Shown: one piece after another, positions 8,465 to 17,165 of the stretch
Position numbering within the stretch: the first letter of the stretch is position 1
Layout of the letters: every line of letters starts with the position of its first letter
Assembly: GCA_025937665.1 (NCBI GenBank)
Contig: JAICQW010000005.1
Span: 1-23,689 of the forward strand
Reading direction: 5' to 3'
Length of the DNA stretch: 23,689 bases
Source of the DNA: Nitrososphaeraceae archaeon
GTDB lineage: Archaea; Thermoproteota; Nitrososphaeria; Nitrososphaerales; Nitrososphaeraceae
Made by a program: the position numbers and the translations under genes
The notes under the pieces: model-generated
Told to the model about the DNA's origin: nothing
Seen by the model: only the letters and a program-made list of their open reading frames with translations
Databases searched by the model: none

Positions 8465-9325
8465 TTAATTACTGCTAATCTTCTTTATGATGCTGGCTGC
8501 GTGAACTGTATTCTTTAATAGCATTGTAACAGTCATTGGTCCAACTCCACCAGGTACAGGAGTGATGTAAGCTGCTTTTTCTGAAACTGATTTAAAATCA
8601 ACATCTCCATGAATCTTTCCATTTATTCTTGTAACACCAACGTCGAATATTATTGCATTTTCCTTGACCATATTTCCTGTAAGAATAAATTTTTGACGAT
8701 CTCCAACCGCCGTAATAATGCAATCAAAGTTTCTTAATTTGTCTTGCATTCCTTTTGATTTTGAATGGAAAAATGTTACAGTTGCGTCACGATTCATTAG
8801 TAATATTCCTAAAGGTTTTCCAACCAGATTACTTCTATTTATGATGGCCACATCAATTCCTTTAACATCGATGTTGTAAAAATCCAGTAGTTCAAGAATG
8901 CCCAAGGGAGTACATGGTACGAGTTTGGGGGTTCCCTCCAACAGAAGGCCTAAGTTGTAAGATGTTAGGCCATCCACGTCTTTTTCATGTCTTACCAAAT
9001 TGGTGATGGATGTTTCAATTTGATCAGGTAATGGAAGTTGAATTAGAATTCCATGGACATTCTCATCATGATTTAACTCTTTAATTGTCCTGGAGAGCTC
9101 TTCTTGAGTTATGTTTTGTGGAAGTTTAAAATCTCTGGTTAGTATTCCAACACTACTTGCGGCAATTTGTTTATTTTTCACATATGTTGCGGACGCTTGA
9201 TTATCGCCAACTAATACGGTGGCCAAACAGGGCTTAATCCCTTGCCTTGCTAGTGCCGATACCTCTTTTTTAACCATATTTCTGATGTGTTGGGATACTA
9301 GTAATCCATCTATTAATTTGACCAA
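8465..9325 (-). CDS. folD: bifunctional methylene-THF dehydrogenase / methenyl-THF cyclohydrolase
   Basis: Interconverts 5,10-methylene-THF, methenyl-THF and 10-formyl-THF, the donor for PurN. The 286 residues have the classic FolD order: catalytic Tyr48 and Lys52 in YVKNK, HGILIQLPLP (91-100), KDVDG (115-119), the NAD(P)-loop RSNLVGKP (164-171) and the C-terminal PGGVGPMT. The NAD(P) loop normally begins with Gly before Arg-Ser; here it is Asn163, an unusual change that could affect cofactor use. The start is TTG 9325; no ATG or GTG is in frame nearby. It lies 66 nt downstream of purN and 4 nt upstream of the cyclo-ligase, in one probable C1 operon. Confidence 0.95.
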   Translation of the reverse strand: MVKLIDGLLVSQHIRNMVKKEVSALARQGIKPCLATVLVGDNQASATYVKNKQIAASSVGILTRDFKLPQNITQEELSRTIKELNHDENVHGILIQLPLPDQIETSITNLVRHEKDVDGLTSYNLGLLLEGTPKLVPCTPLGILELLDFYNIDVKGIDVAIINRSNLVGKPLGILLMNRDATVTFFHSKSKGMQDKLRNFDCIITAVGDRQKFILTGNMVKENAIIFDVGVTRINGKIHGDVDFKSVSEKAAYITPVPGGVGPMTVTMLLKNTVHAASIIKKISSN

Positions 9326-9391
9326 ACATTTTAGGAAATCACGACGCCATTTTTTTGCTTTACTGTCGATTACATTATTTTTCCTTCGAAT

Positions 9392-10003
9392 CTAAGTAAC
9401 GATTACTCTTCTACCTTCAACCAATAGCCTCTTTTCAGAAAAGAGCTTTACGCAATTTGGGTACAGGATATGCTCCTGTACGAGGATTCTCTCGGATAAT
9501 GTTTCAAATGTGTCATTGTCCAATACAGCCACGTGTTTCTGTGCGATAACTGGTCCCGAATCCAATCCCTCGTCAACAAAGTGAACAGTACATCCAGTTA
9601 CTTTTACTCCATAATCCAGTGCTTTTTTTTGGGAATTGAGTCCAGGAAAAGATGGCAAAAGAGATGGATGTATGTTCATGATACGCATTTTGTACTTTCT
9701 TACAAATTCTGGACTCAAGAGTCGCATGTACCCAGCCAAACACACCAGCCCATTTTCCGGGTTTACGTCATATTCTTGCAAAATGCTTATTATCTCCCTA
9801 TCGTAATCCCAACCTTTTGAATTATTGGAGACAACCCTAGTTGGAACTCCAAATTTTGATGCTTTTTTGAGACCTTCAGCTTCAGGTTTGCTTGAAATTA
9901 CTATTTTAGGACATATGTCTGCAATGTTATTTTCTTTTAGAAAATTTAAAATTGATTCCATATTGCTACCTCTACCCGAAATTAGTATTCCAAGGTTTAT
10001 CAT
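9392..10003 (-). CDS. purN: phosphoribosylglycinamide formyltransferase (folate-dependent)
   Basis: Transfers the formyl group of 10-formyl-THF to GAR, the third purine step. All catalytic signatures are present: the phosphate loop SGRGSNM (9-15), the triad Asn110, His112 (NIHPSLLPSFPGL) and Asp148 (DEGLDSGPVI), and the linking GCTVHFV strand. Length 203 is standard. First gene of the minus-strand purN-folD-cyclo-ligase run, so the formyl donor and its user are made together. A TATA-like stretch (ATTTAAGAAT, plus coordinates about 10028-10038) lies about 30 nt upstream of the ATG. Confidence 0.96.
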   Translation of the reverse strand: MINLGILISGRGSNMESILNFLKENNIADICPKIVISSKPEAEGLKKASKFGVPTRVVSNNSKGWDYDREIISILQEYDVNPENGLVCLAGYMRLLSPEFVRKYKMRIMNIHPSLLPSFPGLNSQKKALDYGVKVTGCTVHFVDEGLDSGPVIAQKHVAVLDNDTFETLSERILVQEHILYPNCVKLFSEKRLLVEGRRVIVT

Positions 10004-10224
10004 TTGCAGCTAATGTGTATGGTTGAGATTCTTAAATGTAATGAATTAATTCTAAGAATGGCATTGTTATATCTATTCTCATTGAGCCCATTGAGTAATC
10101 ATTCGATAATGCTGATGTAAACGTTACTAAAAAGGTGTCTCAAGTGTGCATAGATTAATTGCCAATGCATTGAAGAAGGGAACTGAAATGGAGTTTAATT
10201 ATAGCGATCCAAAAAATAATGCAC

Positions 10225-11472
10225 TTATTTATTATGATTATATCGGAATTTATCTAATTTTATTAGTTCGCGATATGATCCAAACTTTGATACTTCTGCA
10301 GTATCTAGCAATGATTCATTTCCATTGGCACTCTCATCAAAAATTTTGACAATTCCATAAACTGAGTTTCTCTGGGCGGGTACTCTGCCTGCCGAGACTA
10401 TCAAAGATCTTATTTCCTTGGGTTTCATTATCTGTCCATATTCAGATCCTGCCGAGGTGGATATGCTTTCATTAATCAAAGTTCCACCAAAATCATTTAC
10501 TCCAGCTTCAAGAAGTAGTTGAGACATTTTTGTACCCTCCTTGACCCAAGATACCTGAATATTATCAATAAAATTGTTGAGCATTATTCTAGAAACCGCG
10601 TGCATCTTTATCACGTCCTGACCTGTAGGACCAGGCGAAATTCCTTTTACTAAATTGTGATTATACATTGGAGCTTCCTTGTGAACAAAACCAAGAGGTA
10701 CAAATTCAGTAAATCCTCCTGTCACTTTCTGAATCGACCTTATCAAACCTAAATGCTTGGCTATGTGTTCCGTTGTTTCTACATGACCGTACATTATAGT
10801 AGATGTAGTAGGAATCTTTAGTTTGTGGGCGGTCGTAATAACGTTAATCCAATCATCCACAGTGATTCTACCTGGAGAGATTATATCTCTTAAATCCTGA
10901 TCCAAAATCTCCGCAGCCGTACCGGGCAAACTTCCTAATCCCGCCTCTTTTAGCAGACTCAAATAGTCCTTCACAGATAATCCTGATCTGGCGCATCCAT
11001 ACATTATTTCTTCAGGAGAAAAAGCATGAATATGTATGTCGGGTAATTCATTTTTTATCGCTCTGCAAATATCGACGTACAATAACCCATCCATCTTTGG
11101 GGGTAGACCTGCTTGGATACAAATTTCAGTCGCACCCAATTTCCATGCCTCTACCGCTCTCCTAACGACCTCTGTTATTGGAAGAAAATATCCTTCTTCA
11201 TTTCTAAAATCTCTACTGTAAGCACAGAAACCGCATCTTTTGATACAAACATTTGTAAAATTGATATTCCTGTTGATAACAAAAGTGACCCTGTCGCCGA
11301 CTTTATTTCTCCTCAATCTGTCTGCAACCATTGTAGTCATGATCATTTCAGTACCTTTTGTTAGCAACAATTCGACAGCTTGTTTTATGGATATGTTTTT
11401 AGAATCAAGGGCCTGATTCAAAGTTTCAGAGACAACGGGGTCTATGTCCTTTAACATAGATTCAAAAATCAA
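10225..11472 (-). CDS. cofH: radical SAM tyrosine-adduct enzyme of F420 synthesis (FO synthase subunit 2)
   Basis: Couples the tyrosine-derived fragment to 5-amino-6-ribitylaminouracil on the way to FO, the F420 chromophore. The radical SAM cluster motif is Cys76-x3-Cys80-x2-Cys83 (NFTNVCIKRCGFCAYSRDF), followed by the CofH-type EEGYFLP. Later family markers include PGTAAEILD, TTSTIMYGHVE, EFVPLGFVHKEAPMY and the Asn-Asp-Phe-Gly-Gly-Thr motif near the end. Its TTG start overlaps the cofG stop as TTGA, so the two subunits are translationally coupled. A second in-frame start, ATG at codon 6, is possible. 415 residues, slightly longer than typical. Confidence 0.93.
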   Translation of the reverse strand: MIFESMLKDIDPVVSETLNQALDSKNISIKQAVELLLTKGTEMIMTTMVADRLRRNKVGDRVTFVINRNINFTNVCIKRCGFCAYSRDFRNEEGYFLPITEVVRRAVEAWKLGATEICIQAGLPPKMDGLLYVDICRAIKNELPDIHIHAFSPEEIMYGCARSGLSVKDYLSLLKEAGLGSLPGTAAEILDQDLRDIISPGRITVDDWINVITTAHKLKIPTTSTIMYGHVETTEHIAKHLGLIRSIQKVTGGFTEFVPLGFVHKEAPMYNHNLVKGISPGPTGQDVIKMHAVSRIMLNNFIDNIQVSWVKEGTKMSQLLLEAGVNDFGGTLINESISTSAGSEYGQIMKPKEIRSLIVSAGRVPAQRNSVYGIVKIFDESANGNESLLDTAEVSKFGSYRELIKLDKFRYNHNK

Positions 11473-12659
11473 CTTAAGTCCTCCTTTACAAGGCCGGAAC
11501 TATCCGAAAGTGGGGTTATATAGTTCCAAAGTTTATTCGGAACAAATTCATTTTTGTTCGTGAGAAATTCTGGATAAATTGCAAGTCTACCTCTAAAATC
11601 ATAACCTGCTTTTTGAGTTGCCTGTTTAACATCCTTAATATCGGGCCATGGCGACTCCGGATTTACAAAATCAATTGTCAAGGGAGATATACCTCCCCAA
11701 TCATTAATTCCTGAATTAATGTATGTCGAATAATAGTTAGGACTAAGATTAGGTGGAACCTGAATGTTCATATGGGGCATAATAATTCTTGCCAGAGAAA
11801 CAGTTAGTAAGAACAAATCTTGTGTTGGAGGCATAAAGCTCCCCATTTTAGTATTATATTTGGGAACGTGGTTTTGCATTATCACTTCTTGGATATTAGC
11901 ATACTTTTGATTAATTTCCCTAATTAGTATTAAAGAATCAACAATTTCTTCTAGCGTTTCCCCAATTCCAATTAACAACCCTGTTGTTATAGGTATTTTT
12001 AACTTTCCTGCATTTTCAAGTACTCGAGTTCTTGCTTTGGGATTTTTACTGGGTGCATATTCATGTGGCATGTTTTTATCTCCAAGTCGTTCACTAGATG
12101 TCTCCAGCATACATCCTAGGCTAACATTCGTTTTCTTTAATAGCGACAATTCATCATAGTTCAATGTGCCTGCATTTGTATGTGGTAACAGTCCAGTTTC
12201 TTCTAAAATCAAGTTACTGATCTGGTCTACATATTCTATTGTAGTTGCGCAATCATTTTTTCTTAACCATTCTCTATATGCTGGATATTTTTGCTCAGGC
12301 CTTTCTCCCGTCACAATTAATGCTTCGGTACATTTTAATCGTTTACCTTGACTTGCGATGTGTAAAGCCTGTTCCTTTGTGAGAATTGACAAATCAGAAT
12401 CCGATAACTCTTTTTTGTAAGTGCAGTAAGAACAGGTATCCCTGCACAGATTTATCAAATTTATGAATACCTTTCTAGAATATGTAATTAGATCATTTTT
12501 GCATTCATCCCTAATTGTTTTCGCTAGCATACACAGAGATATTGTATCATATTTTTCTATTAGTTCAAGTACTTCATCTTTACTAATTGGGAAATTCTGC
12601 ACATTTTGAACTATATCATTTATTGTAGATAGATTTATTCCATCCAGCTGAGATTTCAA
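11469..12659 (-). CDS. cofG: 7,8-didemethyl-8-hydroxy-5-deazariboflavin synthase (FO synthase subunit 1)
   Basis: Radical SAM enzyme that closes the deazaflavin ring of FO after CofH. The cluster motif is Cys72-x3-Cys76-x2-Cys79 (NLCRDTCSYCTYKKE). CofG-type features follow: ALIVTGERPEQKYP, LPHTNAGTL, GCMLETSSERL, TTGLLIGIGET, IQEVIMQNHVPK and INDWGGISPLT. The start is TTG 12659 (no ATG before Met44), about 30 nt below a TTATTAATAA element, so probably leaderless. First gene of a cofG-cofH pair. Confidence 0.93.
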   Translation of the reverse strand: MKSQLDGINLSTINDIVQNVQNFPISKDEVLELIEKYDTISLCMLAKTIRDECKNDLITYSRKVFINLINLCRDTCSYCTYKKELSDSDLSILTKEQALHIASQGKRLKCTEALIVTGERPEQKYPAYREWLRKNDCATTIEYVDQISNLILEETGLLPHTNAGTLNYDELSLLKKTNVSLGCMLETSSERLGDKNMPHEYAPSKNPKARTRVLENAGKLKIPITTGLLIGIGETLEEIVDSLILIREINQKYANIQEVIMQNHVPKYNTKMGSFMPPTQDLFLLTVSLARIIMPHMNIQVPPNLSPNYYSTYINSGINDWGGISPLTIDFVNPESPWPDIKDVKQATQKAGYDFRGRLAIYPEFLTNKNEFVPNKLWNYITPLSDSSGLVKEDLS

Positions 12660-12816
12660 TACCTTAGTAATATTGAAGGACTTTATTATTAATAATTTGT
12701 TTCAAGACAATAATATGTATAGTGATTTCATTCTACAAACAATCCTTACCACTATCTAGCCAAATTGCAAAGGTTTGCTTAGGCATATTGAAATATTTCT
12801 CGCACTGTTCGTCTCG

Positions 12817-12832
12817 ATTTCATAGATGAAAT
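12817..12832. repeat. inverted repeat over the glycosyltransferase stop codon
   Basis: ATTTCAT and ATGAAAT, separated by 2 nt, span the TGA stop (12820-12822) of the glycosyltransferase. It may fold at the mRNA 3' end. No T-run follows directly, so terminator function is uncertain. Confidence 0.4.
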
Positions 12833-14022
12833 GGGTGCTGCTTTGTACCTACCATGTAGCTCCTATCTCGCCACTTCACCGTTCGATTTCCTTTAAAGGA
12901 AAATGCAGACATCAAGAAGCTAGCAGTTATTACTGTGCAACCCAATACAAAACCAAGACCATATATTGATTTTTGTAACAGACCAAAACGAGATTGTACA
13001 GTTGCGCAGATTAGAATTAGAATTATTGTCAATAGACAGACAATTTCCAAGGGTCCTTTGAGTAGACCCTCTGATAAATAAAGTAAGGAGAGAGGCAGCG
13101 TTAGAAATGGTTCCATTAGAATAAAAAAAATAAAAGCTGTAATCATCATTGCCGATTTTTTCTTCTCCGTATGTAAGGGTATGATAATACGACGCAATGC
13201 ATGCCATAATGAACGTGGGTCTCGGGCCCACAATGCTTCAACGTAATTTTCACCTCTGACCAATCTTAAGTTCATTCCTCGTTCCTTTACAATCCTCCCT
13301 AGCGCTCCATCTTCAACTAACTCTTGACGTACCTCCTCATGTGTTCCAATTTTCTCGTAATTTGTTTTGGATATTAGGTAAAAACTACCGAAAAAATAAC
13401 CGATCTTATTATTTGGATTATTTACTCGAAGAGGTGAATATCTTGAATGTAGAAATACAGAAAGAACGGGCAACGTGACTTTTGTAATAATATCTTGGCA
13501 CAAAAGTTTGGGTACTAAAGTGAGTGCATCTATCTTATCATGAATCATAGTATTGATTGCGGAAGATAATGCATCTGGTCTGTGTTGGGTATCAGCATCA
13601 GTAAACAAGAGAATTTCCCCAGTTGATTTTTTGTAACCTTGGAAACATGCCCAGTTTTTTCCAACCCAATCATCTGGTCTGGGTGGACACTTTATTGGTG
13701 TCAAAGTGTGGTTATTTTTGGACAAATCTGAGATAATTGAAAATGTATTATCTGTGGAGGAATCATCAACTGCGATTACTTCATAATTGTCATAGTCTTG
13801 AGACAACAATGACTGGAGACACTTGGATATTGCCCGTCCTTCATTCCTTGCGGGCACAATAATGCTAACCATGGGTTTTGATTTTATTCGATATCTTGCT
13901 GACCATTCTAGTTTGGGTGATCTTGTAATTGACCACGAAATTAAAATCAGAAAATATACCCAACATGCAAGGATTCCAATATTAATTGCTAATATGATAC
14001 CAACTGATACTAAAATAATCAA
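12820..14022 (-). CDS. membrane-bound family 2 glycosyltransferase
   Basis: 400 residues with an N-terminal membrane helix (about 2-30), a cytoplasmic GT-A domain and three C-terminal helices (about 292-320, 325-342, 353-375). GT2 motifs: VPARNEG (57-62), DDSSTDN (86-92), the metal-binding Asp142-Ala-Asp144 in TDADTQH, and an acidic catalytic pair Glu237-Asp238 in QELVEDGALG. The pattern GKNWACFQGY plus the closing W-R-D-R-S-Y resembles the CrtQ/HpnB type, which glycosylates carotenoid or hopanoid-like lipids; the acceptor here is unknown. TTG 14022 is chosen because a TATA-like box lies 23 nt upstream. No pathway partner is next to it. Confidence 0.82.
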   Translation of the reverse strand: MIILVSVGIILAINIGILACWVYFLILISWSITRSPKLEWSARYRIKSKPMVSIIVPARNEGRAISKCLQSLLSQDYDNYEVIAVDDSSTDNTFSIISDLSKNNHTLTPIKCPPRPDDWVGKNWACFQGYKKSTGEILLFTDADTQHRPDALSSAINTMIHDKIDALTLVPKLLCQDIITKVTLPVLSVFLHSRYSPLRVNNPNNKIGYFFGSFYLISKTNYEKIGTHEEVRQELVEDGALGRIVKERGMNLRLVRGENYVEALWARDPRSLWHALRRIIIPLHTEKKKSAMMITAFIFFILMEPFLTLPLSLLYLSEGLLKGPLEIVCLLTIILILICATVQSRFGLLQKSIYGLGFVLGCTVITASFLMSAFSFKGNRTVKWRDRSYMVGTKQHPFHL

Positions 14023-14040
14023 CTGATACCGTTAACATAT

Positions 14041-14050
14041 TCTAAATATA
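14041..14050 (-). promoter_or_regulatory. TATA-like box of the glycosyltransferase gene
   Basis: Reads TATATTTAGA on the minus strand, centred about 23 nt before TTG 14022. It supports the TTG as a leaderless start. Confidence 0.5.
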
Positions 14051-14157
14051 GACTATACGATAGATACTTTCTGGATGATAACTACCTGACCCTTATCAAA
14101 TTAATAAAGTCAGACAATGCTGATTAGACTTCTATAGTCGAATATACCATTAAAGAA

Positions 14158-14454
14158 TCAAACACCCAAAATCTGTTTTAGGAGAGCTCTATAATCTACA
14201 CTTTCTTTACTGCTTCCGGGTGCAGGTAATTCAAAAATTAATGGAATTGGGCGATTAGCTCTAATACTAGTCAGTTGGCTACGGATTTCTTTTCCAATGT
14301 CTTCACTGATAAGAACAAGTCCTACATCGCTGACATTATCTAGACTATTGATATGGCGCAGAGCTTCAGTGGCTGACTCAACCTTAACACCTTCGACACC
14401 GGCCAATTGAAAGCTTGTTACAAAAATTCTACTTCCAACAGCCATAATTCTCAA
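14158..14454 (-). CDS. atpF: A-type ATP synthase subunit F
   Basis: A 98-residue central-stalk subunit of the archaeal (A/V-type) ATPase. It shows the family layout: an N-terminal strand and helix (MAVGSRIFVTSFQLAGVEGV), the VGLVLISEDIG strand, and RPIPLIFELPAPGSS before a short C-terminal helix. It stands apart from other ATPase genes, which must lie elsewhere. TTG 14454 is preceded by a GGAGTG Shine-Dalgarno-like sequence at 9-10 nt spacing, so it is preferred to ATG 14443-14445, which would lose three residues. Confidence 0.87.
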   Translation of the reverse strand: MRIMAVGSRIFVTSFQLAGVEGVKVESATEALRHINSLDNVSDVGLVLISEDIGKEIRSQLTSIRANRPIPLIFELPAPGSSKESVDYRALLKQILGV

Positions 14455-14575
14455 TTTGTCTTACACTCCTGATCCCGCAGTTCTTTTTAATTCTTTGTAT
14501 GATAAATGGAGGATAGGTGATGTCAAATTTCTAGAACATTACAGATAAATCATGGTTTTTTAAATCCTTTCAACA

Positions 14576-15865
14576 TTGTCTGAGAACCCGGATCTTAGGA
14601 TATTGTATGTTCTATTAGATGGAATAGGTGATTTGCCAAACCCTGAATTGGACGGTAAAACCCCATTAGAGGCAGCTAATACTCCCAATATTGATATTTT
14701 GGCAAGAAAGGGGAAAATGGGTCAGGTTATAAGCGTTGGCGAGGGAATATCACCTCAATCTGATATTGCTGTATTCAATATGTTAGGTTACAACTTTCAG
14801 GGACAAAAATATGCCGGGAGGGGAATTGTAGAAATAATTGGATCCGGGGTTGAGTTTCGCGATGGAGACCTGGCTCTAAGAGGTAACTTTGCAACGTTAG
14901 ATAACAGCAAAATAATAGATAGGCGAGCAGGTCGCGATATCATTAAGCAAGAAGCAAGTAGCATTTGTTCGTTTCTTGAAGCCAATGTAAAATTTGACGA
15001 TCCGGACGTCTCTGTTAAGATAACTCCTACGATTTCTCATCGTGTAATAATTAAATTTAGACACAATAAGAAATCCCTATCCGATAAAATAACTAATACA
15101 GATCCTGCATATGGTAAACTAAATGGTATCGGGATTGCTAAAGCTGACATTGAAAATATGGCCGTACAGGAATCTACATCAGAAGACAATTCTGACTCAT
15201 CCATATTATCCGCAAAAATTGTTAATGAATTTACACGGAAATCTATTGCTTTAATGAAGGATCACCAAGTAAATCTTGACAGGATTTCAAAATACAAGAA
15301 ACCAATGAATGTTATATTATTGCGAGATGCAGGGAATAGCATTCCTAATCTTCAACCGATAAATGAAAAGTATGGGATTTCGACTTCCTGTCTTGTTGAC
15401 ATGCCCGTAGAAATCGGAATCGCCAAAATAATTGGTATGGATTTATTTTGTTCACAAAAAATTGATGATTATAGGCAAAAGGGAATAGAAGCTGCAAAAA
15501 TCCTTGATTCGTATAACCTAGTTTATGTTCACATAAAAGGGCCTGATGAATATGGGCATGATGGCAACGCACTTGGTAAAAAGTCCAATATTGAACTTAT
15601 AGATGAAAATTTCTTTGGTGTGTTCTTAAAATCAGTAACTAGGAAGCATGTAGTGGTAATTTCGGGTGATCATTCTACACCTTGCATTAAGAAATCGCAT
15701 ACAGATGATCCAATCCCATTATTAGTATCTGGAAATGGTATCAAAAGTGATGGAAGTCAACGCTTTACAGAATCTTGCGCAAGTAAAGGCGCTATGGGAA
15801 CTTTGAAAGGATCCCAAGTAATTTCATATGTTTTGAAAATGATGATCACACAAAAGGATAGTTAG
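14576..15865 (+). CDS. apgM: 2,3-bisphosphoglycerate-independent phosphoglycerate mutase, archaeal type
   Basis: Interconverts 3- and 2-phosphoglycerate in glycolysis and gluconeogenesis. It belongs to the alkaline-phosphatase superfamily. Visible metal and catalytic residues are Asp15 (VLLDGIGD), the nucleophile Ser62 (ISPQSDIAVFNMLGY), Asp324 and His328 (DEYGHDG), and Asp365-His366 (SGDHSTPC). 429 residues, in the ApgM range (about 400-430) and shorter than bacterial GpmI. The start is TTG 14576; a T/A-rich element (TTTTTTAAAT) lies 15-20 nt upstream. Divergent from atpF. Confidence 0.94.
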   Translation: MSENPDLRILYVLLDGIGDLPNPELDGKTPLEAANTPNIDILARKGKMGQVISVGEGISPQSDIAVFNMLGYNFQGQKYAGRGIVEIIGSGVEFRDGDLALRGNFATLDNSKIIDRRAGRDIIKQEASSICSFLEANVKFDDPDVSVKITPTISHRVIIKFRHNKKSLSDKITNTDPAYGKLNGIGIAKADIENMAVQESTSEDNSDSSILSAKIVNEFTRKSIALMKDHQVNLDRISKYKKPMNVILLRDAGNSIPNLQPINEKYGISTSCLVDMPVEIGIAKIIGMDLFCSQKIDDYRQKGIEAAKILDSYNLVYVHIKGPDEYGHDGNALGKKSNIELIDENFFGVFLKSVTRKHVVVISGDHSTPCIKKSHTDDPIPLLVSGNGIKSDGSQRFTESCASKGAMGTLKGSQVISYVLKMMITQKDS

Positions 15866-15886
15866 AAAAATAATCTTACAAGATAT

Positions 15887-16294
15887 TTATTGCTGCGTTC
15901 CAGTCAGGGTTATCTTGCATTGTTCGCATACCTTTTCGTCAATATTTCTCTCAAGACTATGATGTGCATCGCATATGATAAGTGAGTACCGCATATAATT
16001 ACAGAGCCCAATGAATTTTGAAAGAGTTTTTGCTGTATACGCCCTATTAGTTGAAAGATCATTGCTGATTTCTTTAATCATATTCATGATTTCACTGAGG
16101 GACATGAGTTTTGAAATTAACTCGTTATCTCCACGAGTACCTCTCAGATAATTGCTTACTGCTGCTTGAGTAATTCCCAACATTCTAGCTACTTCTTCTT
16201 CCTTTAACCCTTTTTCGATCACCAGCTCTTTTGATAATATTGCTCTTATCGCAGGGATTAGTAATTTAGACTCAATTTCTGATGGAAGTAGCAT
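15887..16294 (-). CDS. HTH transcriptional regulator with C-terminal cysteine motif (COG2522-like)
   Basis: A 135-residue regulator. The N-terminal half contains an XRE-like helix-turn-helix: KGLKEEEVARMLGITQAAVS followed by NYLRG. This matches the archaeal family with the phrase G-I-T-Q-A-A-V-S. The C-terminal part has Cys98, Cys108, His111/His112 and the pair Cys123-x2-Cys126, suggesting a metal or Fe-S site. The ligand and target are unknown. Its upstream region carries TATA-like sequence (about 16319-16330) and the palindrome AAACCCTATGGGTTT, consistent with self-regulation. It faces an Lrp-type regulator across a 228-nt divergent region. Confidence 0.78.
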   Translation of the reverse strand: MLLPSEIESKLLIPAIRAILSKELVIEKGLKEEEVARMLGITQAAVSNYLRGTRGDNELISKLMSLSEIMNMIKEISNDLSTNRAYTAKTLSKFIGLCNYMRYSLIICDAHHSLERNIDEKVCEQCKITLTGTQQ

Positions 16295-16349
16295 TAGGTG
16301 AGCCTAAATATAGCTTCTTAAATATATATAGTTTCTTTTGAATATTTAC

Positions 16350-16364
16350 AAACCCTATGGGTTT
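16350..16364. promoter_or_regulatory. palindrome AAACCCTATGGGTTT, candidate operator
   Basis: Perfect 6+3+6 inverted repeat, 56 nt upstream of the HTH regulator start and just upstream of its TATA-like stretch on the minus strand. It is GC-richer than its surroundings. An operator for the adjacent regulator is inferred from position only. Confidence 0.45.
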
Positions 16365-16470
16365 ATCATTCCGTTTTAGGTTTAGTTTTTAATAATTAAT
16401 TTTTAGTCGGTATATTTGATTAATTTCGATTTTCTAAAGGTCTGTTTCCTTAAACGAGTTTAGTAAGAGC

Positions 16471-16486
16471 ATTTTTGATCAAAAAT
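16471..16486. promoter_or_regulatory. 16-nt perfect palindrome, candidate Lrp operator
   Basis: ATTTTTGATCAAAAAT is fully self-complementary. It lies immediately upstream of the TATA-like TTTATTAATA (16491-16500), which is centred about 27 nt from the lrp TTG at 16523. Archaeal Lrp proteins commonly bind AT-rich palindromes beside their own promoters. The match to an operator is positional inference. Confidence 0.5.
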
Positions 16487-16490
16487 TACA

Positions 16491-16500
16491 TTTATTAATA
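16491..16500 (+). promoter_or_regulatory. TATA-like box of the Lrp/AsnC gene
   Basis: TTTATTAATA, centred about 27 nt upstream of TTG 16523, the spacing of a leaderless archaeal promoter. Confidence 0.5.
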
Positions 16501-16522
16501 CTAGAATATTATTGACTAGAAA

Positions 16523-16975
16523 TTGCAAAAATTCGACGATTTAGACATGAAAATATTGTCAGAACTTTGTAAGAATGCTAATATTTCTGTGCCAAGACTG
16601 AGTAAATTGTTATCCACTAATTCGTCTGTCCTATATAGTAGAATTAAGCGACTGTATAAGAGAAATTTGATCCAAAAATCCACCATAATTGTGAATGAAC
16701 CTCTTTTAGGAATCAATGTAAAGGCCGTAGTTGGAATAAATAGAGATCCAAAATTAAAAGAGGAAATTCACACTGCGTTATTGAAAATATTTCAGATAAT
16801 ATCGATTTCTGAAGTAACAGGAAGGTTTGATATCCTGGTGACTATCAGTGCAACCACTCTGGAAGAACTCCACAATGTTGTCATTAAACAGATTGGGAAA
16901 ATTGAAGGAGTTCAAAATACTGAAACCTTTGTAGAAATGCAAAGAACAGAGAAAGAGCGTATTTTTACCGCATAA
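16523..16975 (+). CDS. Lrp/AsnC-family transcriptional regulator
   Basis: 150 residues. The N-terminal winged HTH runs from LDMKILSELCKNANISVPRL to about residue 60. A C-terminal RAM (ligand-binding) domain follows: VVGINRD, SEVTGRFDILVTIS, then the terminal strand TETFVEMQ. Feast/famine regulators of this kind form dimers or octamers and sense amino acids or related small molecules; the effector is not predictable. The TTG start is supported by the TATA-like box and palindrome upstream; ATG at codon 9-10 is an alternative. A T-run follows the stop. Confidence 0.9.
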   Translation: MQKFDDLDMKILSELCKNANISVPRLSKLLSTNSSVLYSRIKRLYKRNLIQKSTIIVNEPLLGINVKAVVGINRDPKLKEEIHTALLKIFQIISISEVTGRFDILVTISATTLEELHNVVIKQIGKIEGVQNTETFVEMQRTEKERIFTA

Positions 16976-16988
16976 CTATATTTTTTTT
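16976..16988 (+). terminator. T-rich terminator after the Lrp gene
   Basis: Eight consecutive T residues (16981-16988) start 5 nt after the TAA. Runs of T without a stem are sufficient for archaeal termination. Confidence 0.4.
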
Positions 16989-17165
16989 AATGCTATTTGG
17001 TAGTAACGCAATAAAATTGATTTTTTTGCATAATCATTGCGATTAAGCATTATTTACTAAATATTGCCCTAGGAGTGTCAGAAAGTATGAGCCATTTGGA
17101 TTGTATACTAGCTAATGGATTATTGAGTAGGAGTATCTTAGATATTTATAATTTCTCAATATTGC

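Noticed and set aside
10128..10349. Plus-strand ORF starting GTG 10146 (HRLIANALKKGTEMEFNYSD) next to cofH
   Set aside because: The first about 30 codons look protein-like, but the rest is antisense to the cofH 3' end and reads as shadow sequence. No promoter or ribosome-binding site; at most a remnant.
14030..14157. AAGTC...GACTT inverted repeat downstream of atpF
   Set aside because: Arms of only 5 nt with a long loop; not distinguishable from chance in AT-rich DNA.
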